From the NCBI GenBank assembly GCA_002731315.1, contig PCBG01000004.1, forward strand, positions 110,045 through 131,486: a stretch of DNA of 21,442 bases, written 5' to 3'. How positions within the stretch are numbered: position 1 is the stretch's first letter; each line of letters begins with the position of its first letter. Made by a program: the position numbers and the translations under genes. Below the pieces are notes generated by a model. It did not search any database. It was given only the letters and a program-made list of their open reading frames with translations, and was not told the origin of the DNA. This DNA comes from Rhodospirillaceae bacterium. GTDB lineage: Bacteria > Pseudomonadota > Alphaproteobacteria > Puniceispirillales > Puniceispirillaceae. Shown here piece by piece: positions 16,889 to 21,442 of the stretch.

Positions 16889-18703
16889 TTGACATCAACA
16901 GAGGCGTTTCTGGGTGTTGCCCGTTCGGTAACAAACGCCCGATGGCAAGCGGCGCAGACGCGGCTTGATGGTGCCAACCTCGATCGTGCCGCGGCGGCCA
17001 TTGCGGAACATTTTCCAGATATGCCGCTTCCGGTAACCCGTATATTGGCAGGTCAAGATACAGAAGATATGCCCTTTGAGCATTATCTCGACCCTAAATT
17101 GCGCGACCTACTGCCCAATCCATCACGGTTCAAGGATATGGATCGGGCCGCCACACGGCTTGCCGATGCGGTGGAGGCCGGTACGCCCATCGGTGTATTT
17201 GGTGATTATGATGTGGACGGTGCGGCTGCAGCGGCCTTGCTGGTCAATGTACTTGGTGCGCTCGGACTGGCGGTAGACGTCCATATTCCCGACAGAATGC
17301 GTGAAGGCTACGGCCCCAATGCCGCTGCACTTGCCGCTTTGCAGGCGCGCGGGGCGGAGCTCATCCTTACCGTGGACTGCGGAATCGCCGCGCATGAACC
17401 GATCGCAGCGGTTGCCGATACAGGCATGGATGTAATTGTGATTGACCATCATCTGGCCGGGCCCGAATTGCCGCGTGCCCATAGTGTAATCAACCCAAAC
17501 CGGCTGGATGAGGATCAGGCTTACGGAAATCTGTGCGCTGCAGGGGTGACATTCATCGTTCTTGTCGCGCTGCTGCGTGAATTGCGTCGCCGTAACTTTT
17601 TTACAATCGAGAAGGTGGCACCTGACCTGCGCAGCCAGCTGGATCTGGTCGGGTTGGCGACTGTATGTGATGTGGTGCCACTGACTGGGCTGAACCGGGC
17701 CTTTGTAATGCAGGGGTTAAAGGTGCTGGCTGGCAGAAGCAATCCGGGGCTTGCGGCGCTGGCCGATGCGGCGCGTTTGAACCGGCCGCCGACGTCACAC
17801 ACGTTCGGTTTTTTGTTGGGACCGCGGATCAATGCCGGTGGGCGGATTGGCCAGTCTGACCTTGGGGTCCGGCTGTTGTCGACATTAGACGGATATGAAG
17901 CCGCTGGTCTAGCAGCAAATCTGGATGAGTTGAATACAAAACGTCGTGCCATAGAGTTGGAAATACGCGCGCATGCAATGGATATGGCAGCAGAGCAGGC
18001 CGACAGTCCGGTTATTCTGGTCGGGCATAACACTTGGCATGAGGGTGTTATCGGCATTGTGGCGGGGCGTCTTCGCGAGGCCTTTGGTAAACCAGCCTGT
18101 GTTGTGGCGTTCAACCGGGATGGTTGTGCTCCCGGCAAGGGGTCTGGCCGGTCGATTCCCGGTTTTCGCCTTGGCAGTGCGATCATCGCGGCGCATCAAG
18201 CGGGCATTCTGGCTGGCGGCGGTGGCCATGACATGGCTGCAGGTTTTTCTATTGACCGCGATGCCATGCGTGCTTTTGCAGCCTTTCTTTCCGAAAGGTT
18301 TGCTGCGGAAATAGGCGTTGATATCCCTCAACTTGTGCATTCCGTGGCTGGCATGCTTAGCACGGCTGGCGCGCAGCCCGAATTGGCAGACTGGCTGGAC
18401 CGCATTGGCCCGTTTGGAAGTGGCAATCCGGAGCCGCGTTTTGCCCTTCCGGACTGCCGGATCGTGAATGCACGGGCTATCGGGGCGGATGGTGCCCATG
18501 TGTCGTGCCGCCTAGATGATGGTAGCGGTAATATGCTGGGTGCTATCGCCTTTCAGGCAGGTGGTAATAGCCTTGGCAACGCATTGATGAAGGCGTGCGA
18601 TGGTCAGAAAGTGCATGTGCTGGGCCGGATACGACGCGATCATTTTCGTGGTGGACGGGCAATGCAACTGGAAATAGAGGATGTGGCGCCTGCACAATTC
18701 TGA
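16889..18703 (+). CDS. recJ: Single-stranded-DNA-specific exonuclease RecJ
   Basis: A 5'-to-3' exonuclease acting on single strands in recombination, mismatch and base-excision repair. The 604-residue protein carries the DHH-family motifs in order: DYDVDG at residues 106-111 (two-metal site), VDCGIAAHEP near 162, IDHH at 185-188, the RINAGGRIG segment near 312, and the DHHA1 hallmark GGGHDMAAGF near 444-453. An OB-fold region follows to the end (IGPFGSGNPEPRF near 510). The start is a TTG at 16889 immediately after the hom stop, preceded by GGAGGG inside hom, so translation is coupled. In many alphaproteobacteria glpX lies between hom and recJ; it is absent here. Confidence 0.95.
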   Translation: MTSTEAFLGVARSVTNARWQAAQTRLDGANLDRAAAAIAEHFPDMPLPVTRILAGQDTEDMPFEHYLDPKLRDLLPNPSRFKDMDRAATRLADAVEAGTPIGVFGDYDVDGAAAAALLVNVLGALGLAVDVHIPDRMREGYGPNAAALAALQARGAELILTVDCGIAAHEPIAAVADTGMDVIVIDHHLAGPELPRAHSVINPNRLDEDQAYGNLCAAGVTFIVLVALLRELRRRNFFTIEKVAPDLRSQLDLVGLATVCDVVPLTGLNRAFVMQGLKVLAGRSNPGLAALADAARLNRPPTSHTFGFLLGPRINAGGRIGQSDLGVRLLSTLDGYEAAGLAANLDELNTKRRAIELEIRAHAMDMAAEQADSPVILVGHNTWHEGVIGIVAGRLREAFGKPACVVAFNRDGCAPGKGSGRSIPGFRLGSAIIAAHQAGILAGGGGHDMAAGFSIDRDAMRAFAAFLSERFAAEIGVDIPQLVHSVAGMLSTAGAQPELADWLDRIGPFGSGNPEPRFALPDCRIVNARAIGADGAHVSCRLDDGSGNMLGAIAFQAGGNSLGNALMKACDGQKVHVLGRIRRDHFRGGRAMQLEIEDVAPAQF

Positions 18704-18753
18704 TGCGCATGCAGTATCCCACTGTTTTCCATTCTGGTCTTTGAAAAACCGTC

Positions 18754-18782
18754 TTGATTTGCGATGATATTTTGACTACATC
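18754..18782 (+). promoter_or_regulatory. Possible tRNA-Glu promoter
   Basis: TTGATT (18754-18759) and TACATC (18777-18782) are 17 bases apart, with the predicted start about 10 bases before the mature tRNA. The -10 match is mediocre. Confidence 0.4.
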
Positions 18783-18799
18783 TCTGGCGTTGGTTTCAT

Positions 18800-18875
18800 G
18801 TCCCGTTCGTCTAGGGGTCTAGGACACCGCCCTTTCACGGCGGCAACACGAGTTCGAATCTCGTACGGGATGCCA
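18800..18875 (+). tRNA. tRNA-Glu (anticodon UUC), with encoded CCA
   Basis: A complete 76-nt cloverleaf. The acceptor stem is 18800-18806 paired with 18865-18871, with a G-U at the first pair. A typical D arm follows. The anticodon stem CCGCC (18827-18831) pairs with GGCGG, around loop CTTTCAC with anticodon TTC at 18834-18836. The T arm is ACGAG-TTCGAAT-CTCGT. Discriminator G18872 and CCA 18873-18875 complete it. The pattern closely follows E. coli tRNA-Glu. It is the substrate of the gltX product at the other end of the window. Two partial copies of its 3' part follow in the same orientation. Confidence 0.97.
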
Positions 18876-18910
18876 ACCTTTTAATAGAGAAAAACCAATG
18901 ACTTATATAA

Positions 18911-18941
18911 CCATTGGCCTTCACTGGCCGGGGGTTTTTTT
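18911..18941 (+). terminator. Terminator after tRNA-Glu
   Basis: GGCC (18916-18919) pairs with GGCC (18926-18929), extended by weaker pairs, and a seven-T run follows at 18935-18941. A homologous but weaker version, with the T-run interrupted, lies at about 19871-19905 in the second repeat copy. Confidence 0.6.
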
Positions 18942-18947
18942 GCGTGT

Positions 18948-18982
18948 GGGGAACTATTTGGGGAACCATTTGGGATCATTTT
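18948..18982 (+). repeat. 12-nt iterons (GGGGAACYATTT family)
   Basis: Three head-to-tail units: GGGGAACTATTT (18948-18959), GGGGAACCATTT (18960-18971) and GGGATCATTTT (18972-18982). The second repeat copy (about 19918-19933) has lost exactly one unit. Similar units lie on the other flank of each tRNA-end copy, at 19681-19712 and 20985-21003. This arrangement resembles arm-type integrase sites on either side of a core site. Confidence 0.7.
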
Positions 18983-19025
18983 CTATTAGTCACTTAATTC
19001 TTTTTAAATTTTAACAGCTATTAGA

Positions 19026-19424
19026 TCAGTCTAATCTTTGGCAACGGTTTCGGCCCATAGCTGCCTTGGTGTTGGGATCGCCTAAAACAATTGCCGCCGA
19101 AGTAGCTTCAGTATTCGTCAGAATTTCTGAGACATTTAAAAGTAGATTTCCTGACTGGACTACACCCTGACCAATATAAGCCTCACCATATTGTGACCAT
19201 GTCATGTTCGCATATAGCGAAGCTTCAAATTCATTCTGTGCTTGGAGGACTTGCATGCGGTTTGGTGGCACAAATTTTATGACCAGAGTTCCATTTGGGT
19301 CAGCAGGTAATTGTGTTGCCCGTCCCTGAGTATCCAATGTCCATCCACCTACACTGTCACATCGCCAAGTTGCGGCATTAGCTATTGAAGAAACCATGAT
19401 CAATACAAAGGCGAAAACCGACAA
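19026..19424 (-). CDS. Small exported protein of unknown function
   Basis: I do not recognise this 132-residue protein. It has a short basic-poor signal peptide, MSVFAFVLIMVSSIANA, with likely cleavage before ATWRC, which predicts export to the periplasm or outside. The mature part of about 115 residues has only two cysteines, one near each end (WRCDS and NRCQRLD), which could form a disulfide. Aromatic and beta-prone segments suggest a small beta-rich fold. The start appears to be TTG at 19422-19424, with AGGAG about 12 bases upstream and a stop codon shortly before it; the next ATG would cut the signal peptide short. It is the only gene between the tRNA and the second tRNA-end copy. Its composition is more AT-rich than that of the housekeeping genes. 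Its last codons recur as a fragment in the second repeat copy. Confidence 0.65.
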   Translation of the reverse strand: MSVFAFVLIMVSSIANAATWRCDSVGGWTLDTQGRATQLPADPNGTLVIKFVPPNRMQVLQAQNEFEASLYANMTWSQYGEAYIGQGVVQSGNLLLNVSEILTNTEATSAAIVLGDPNTKAAMGRNRCQRLD

Positions 19425-19658
19425 TTTTATCTACTCGCTCCTATAAAAAAGTACTCCGAGTGACCAAGTTTTTAGCCTACCTGATTTGTTGCCAAAGGTA
19501 AGTCCCCAATCACCTTGAGATCTTGAACAGATGCAAACTGCTGACTAGCATCATGAGGTAAAGGTGATTTCAACTTCGTACAAATTGCGTAGTTGGTTTT
19601 TGAACCAGATTCTGCGGGTCGCCGCTTTTACACGGCGGTAACCCTTGGTATTTTTAAG

Positions 19659-19680
<22 letters not shown>
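19425..19680. other. AT-rich spacer of the first cassette
   Basis: No gene is visible. Near its right end a hairpin, CGCCG (19620-19624) with CGGCG (19633-19637), looks like a decayed anticodon arm of tRNA-Glu (CCGCC-CTTTCAC-GGCGG) and is followed by GTAACCC, similar to the variable region. A comparable hairpin stands at the same relative place in the second cassette. Confidence 0.4.
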
Positions 19681-19838
<158 letters not shown>

Positions 19839-19976
19839 GCCTTTTAATGGATAAAAACCAATGATTTATATAGCTATTGGCCTTCACTGGCCGAGGGTTA
19901 TTTTGCGTTTGAGGAATTATTTGGGATCATTTTCTATTAGTCACTTAATTGTTTTTAAATTTTAATAGCTATTAGA

Positions 19977-20045
19977 TCAGTCTAATCTTTGGTAACGGTT
20001 CCGGCCCATAGCTGCCTTGGTATTGGCGGCGCCTAGAGCAAACGG
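19977..20045 (-). pseudogene. 3' fragment of the small exported-protein gene
   Basis: Read on the minus strand the fragment ends NTKAAMGRNRYQRLD followed by TGA, matching the end of the protein encoded at 19026-19424 (NTKAAMGRNRCQRLD). The cysteine is Tyr here. Only about 20 codons remain before similarity stops, so the cassette's original gene was replaced or deleted while its 3' end stayed attached to the repeat. Confidence 0.8.
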
Positions 20046-20120
20046 CCAAAAGGATTGCAAACAGGATAAATATGGTTGTTCGTATTTGCCGAAATACCGC
20101 AGTGTGATTAACATTTGACT

Positions 20121-20894
20121 ATGAGTTTTAGGTTCCTAATACCCTTGGTTTCGATTTTGCTCTTCCTATTCCCGAGTTTGGGCATGTCTAATAACGCCGT
20201 AGAAATGACGATAGTTGATGGAGAGCGATGTTTTAGAGCGAACGGAATCCCTGATCATCCAACAGGAAATTTTCCCAATCCAGGAAATCCAAATGCCATA
20301 CAAGAACAACGAATAAAGGTTTGCGTTACTTTGAACCCTATAAAAGGAGTAGCGGCTATTCCTATCAGAGGGACGCTAGGAATTGCAGTAAACGGTGTAC
20401 TATTTCGACCAAACACCGCTGGATTTTGGGATCCAAATGCTAAACAAGGCCACAGTCGTTTTGGAGATAAAAACTGGAGTTTGGATATATTTGGTGCGCC
20501 TGGAAGATTGGGTTTAGATTATAATAACGGCCATGTTGGACGCGGTGGTCTATACCATTACCACGGAAAAGCCGAGAGTCTTCTCAGAGCGTCTGGCACA
20601 TCTATGGTTGGATACGCTGGGGATGGTTTTGAAATTCACTACCTCTCGGGAAAAAAGAAATCAGGTTGGTTTCTTAAACAGGGCAATCGCCCGACTGGAG
20701 GTCCTCAAGGTTTGTACGATGGGTCTTTCAATGAGGATTACGAGTTTGTTGGTGGAGAAAACAAACTTGATCGATGTAATGGCGGAATTTTAGATGGACG
20801 ATATGTTTATTTCATAACAGATAAATATCCTTTTTTGCCGCGTTGTTTATATGGGAAAATCAGTCCCGATTTTAATAGAAGTGGACACTATTGA
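20121..20894 (+). CDS. Exported YHYH-domain protein
   Basis: A 257-residue protein with a signal peptide (MSFRFLIPLVSILLFLFPSLG) that predicts export across the inner membrane. The mature part matches the YHYH domain family: GGLYHYHG near residue 140, the VGYAGDGFEIHY segment near 160, GPQGLYDGSFNEDYEF near 195, then LDRCNGG, and YFITDKYPFLPRCLYG near the end. Four cysteines remain after the signal (RCFRA, KVCVT, DRCNG, PRCLY), enough for two disulfides. The clustered His and acidic residues suggest metal binding, but no activity is established for most family members. I chose the ATG at 20121 over the TTG two codons earlier; neither has a clear ribosome site. It is the sole gene of the second cassette and is AT-rich compared with the core genes, consistent with transfer. 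Confidence 0.85.
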   Translation: MSFRFLIPLVSILLFLFPSLGMSNNAVEMTIVDGERCFRANGIPDHPTGNFPNPGNPNAIQEQRIKVCVTLNPIKGVAAIPIRGTLGIAVNGVLFRPNTAGFWDPNAKQGHSRFGDKNWSLDIFGAPGRLGLDYNNGHVGRGGLYHYHGKAESLLRASGTSMVGYAGDGFEIHYLSGKKKSGWFLKQGNRPTGGPQGLYDGSFNEDYEFVGGENKLDRCNGGILDGRYVYFITDKYPFLPRCLYGKISPDFNRSGHY

Positions 20895-20950
20895 TTATTC
20901 AAAATCATGTTACCGCCGTTACACGGCGATAAATTTTGATGACTTCAAAG

Positions 20951-21127
20951 GGAAGAAAAAGACCGCCCGACAGCTGTCACACAAGGATCATTTGGGATCA
21001 TCTGCCCAACAGTTTAGAACGGATTGTAGCGGTTTAGAGTGGCTGTAGCTCTTAGAAAACCTACCCTAACACCGCCAAAAGCTAGCCTTTCGCAGCGGCA
21101 ACATGAGTTCGAATCTCGTACGGGATG
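20951..21127 (+). repeat. Left-flank repeat, copy B, ending in tRNA-Glu 3' end
   Basis: Homologue of 19659-19838. It contains AAGAAAAAGACCG (from about 20953), two iteron units GGATCATTT and GGGATCATCT (20985-21003), the AGCGGTTTAGAG segment and a third tRNA-Glu 3' end. It begins about 55 nt after the YHYH gene stop. Confidence 0.75.
21085..21127 (+). repeat. Third tRNA-Glu 3' end, decayed
   Basis: GCCTTTCGCAGCGGC, then ATGAG-TTCGAAT-CTCGT and ACGGGATG. The T arm resembles that of the intact tRNA (one pair is now T-G), but the anticodon arm is mutated and the CCA is lost. As the outermost and most worn copy, it may be the chromosome's original tRNA end displaced by the first insertion. Confidence 0.8.
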
Positions 21128-21159
21128 GCTGCCGATAATCCAAGCATATATTCTAATAA

Positions 21160-21195
21160 AGCCCTCGGCCAATGCTGACCGAAGGCTGTTTTTTT
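21160..21195 (+). terminator. Rho-independent terminator after the third tRNA end
   Basis: AGCC (21160-21163) pairs with GGCT (21184-21187) and TCGG (21165-21168) with CCGA (21179-21182), with one mismatch between the two parts. Seven T residues follow at 21189-21195. It stands where a tRNA-Glu terminator should be and differs from the terminators of copies 1 and 2, supporting the idea that this is the original chromosomal junction. Confidence 0.75.
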
Positions 21196-21247
21196 GTGTT
21201 TGTTATAGTTTTGTTGAAGTTTTTTAATGATCGATGCTTTGTTAATC

Positions 21248-21442
21248 TCAATCTCTTCCAGCTTCTATCATCTTTTTTCCGAGCAATGTTGGATTGGTAA
21301 AGCATGACTCATGGCTGCCCGGCATAGAAACGAGTCTGTATAGTCCCAACTTCTCGGATAATCTGGGATGCCACGGAAGGCTCGCGGGTAAAGCAACATC
21401 TTCTTGGCAAACCAAATAAGACTTTCCCACTTCCATTTCAGC
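21248..21442 (-). CDS. C-terminus of a probable alpha/beta hydrolase (cut by window edge)
   Basis: The minus-strand frame is open from the right edge to a TGA at 21248, giving about 64 residues. The segment KSYLVCQEDVALPASL resembles the strand-and-acid region, and LYRLVSMPGSHESCFTNP resembles the catalytic-His turn, of the esterase-like alpha/beta hydrolases in which the chain ends with a short helix such as LLGKKMIEAGRD. The nucleophile elbow would lie outside the window, so this cannot be confirmed here. An internal ATG at 21436 is probably not the start because the frame continues upstream without a stop. It points toward the tRNA array and probably marks the return to ordinary chromosome. 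Confidence 0.55.
   Translation of the reverse strand, partial: AEMEVGKSYLVCQEDVALPASLPWHPRLSEKLGLYRLVSMPGSHESCFTNPTLLGKKMIEAGRD

Larger units (their letters stand above)
18829..19090 (+). repeat. Repeat block copy 1: tRNA-Glu 3' end plus downstream sequence
   Basis: From the anticodon stem of the tRNA onward, this block is repeated at 19792-20045. The shared part covers the 47-nt tRNA 3' end, a terminator-like hairpin, GGGATCATTT-type iterons, an AT-rich stretch and the last codons of the minus-strand gene at 19026. The copies differ by scattered substitutions and by one 12-nt iteron. The tRNA end probably served as an integration (att) site. Confidence 0.85.

Noticed and set aside
21085..21127. 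A third tRNA-Glu gene
   Set aside because: It has only the 3' half, a mutated anticodon arm and no CCA.

Overview
The window looks like chromosomal DNA of an alphaproteobacterium. The signs are the SOS box built from GTTC-N7-GTTC half-sites in front of lexA, the trpD-trpC-moaC-moeA-lexA gene order, a SAM-II-type riboswitch in front of metY, and the divergence pattern of the housekeeping proteins. A marine SAR116-like or Rhodospirillales-like host is my guess from general resemblance and is not proven by the sequence.

Left part, 1-5770, minus strand. A compact run reads trpD, trpC, moaC, moeA, lexA, gltX. TrpD and TrpC make tryptophan, MoaC and MoeA make molybdenum cofactor, LexA represses the SOS response, and GltX (cut by the window edge) charges tRNA-Glu. 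A good promoter followed by an 18-nt perfect palindrome sits before trpD. LexA has its own SOS operator made of three GTTC half-sites. A tRNA-Glu gene for the synthetase's substrate lies at the other end of the window.

Middle-left, 5770-9130. metY (plus strand) has a leader with a SAM-II-like aptamer, a possible antiterminator and a Rho-independent terminator, so methionine synthesis is probably switched off by S-adenosylmethionine. metY sits between trpD and a 27-codon remnant of a trpG start, so a former trpG-trpD junction appears to have been split. rplM-rpsI follow from a strong-looking promoter.

Middle, 9130-15451. A badly damaged formylglycine-generating-enzyme gene precedes a three-gene set: a fused 5-oxoprolinase/hydantoinase A-B enzyme, a winged-helix regulator and a zinc-free quinone-oxidoreductase-like protein. 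The set is preceded by paired palindromic sites that could be the regulator's operator.

Right-centre, 15566-18703. hom and recJ abut with no spacing. hom supplies the homoserine branch that metY later uses.

Right end, 18800-21442. A complete tRNA-Glu(UUC) gene is followed by two further copies of its 3' part, at about 19.8 kb and 21.1 kb. They bound two tiny AT-rich cassettes, each with one gene for a probable exported protein (one unrecognised, one YHYH-domain) and no integrase. Shared flanking blocks and 12-nt GGGGAACYATTT iterons accompany the tRNA fragments. This array of single-cargo, tRNA-end-delimited cassettes is the most unusual part of the window. The C-terminus of an alpha/beta-hydrolase-like gene enters from the right edge.
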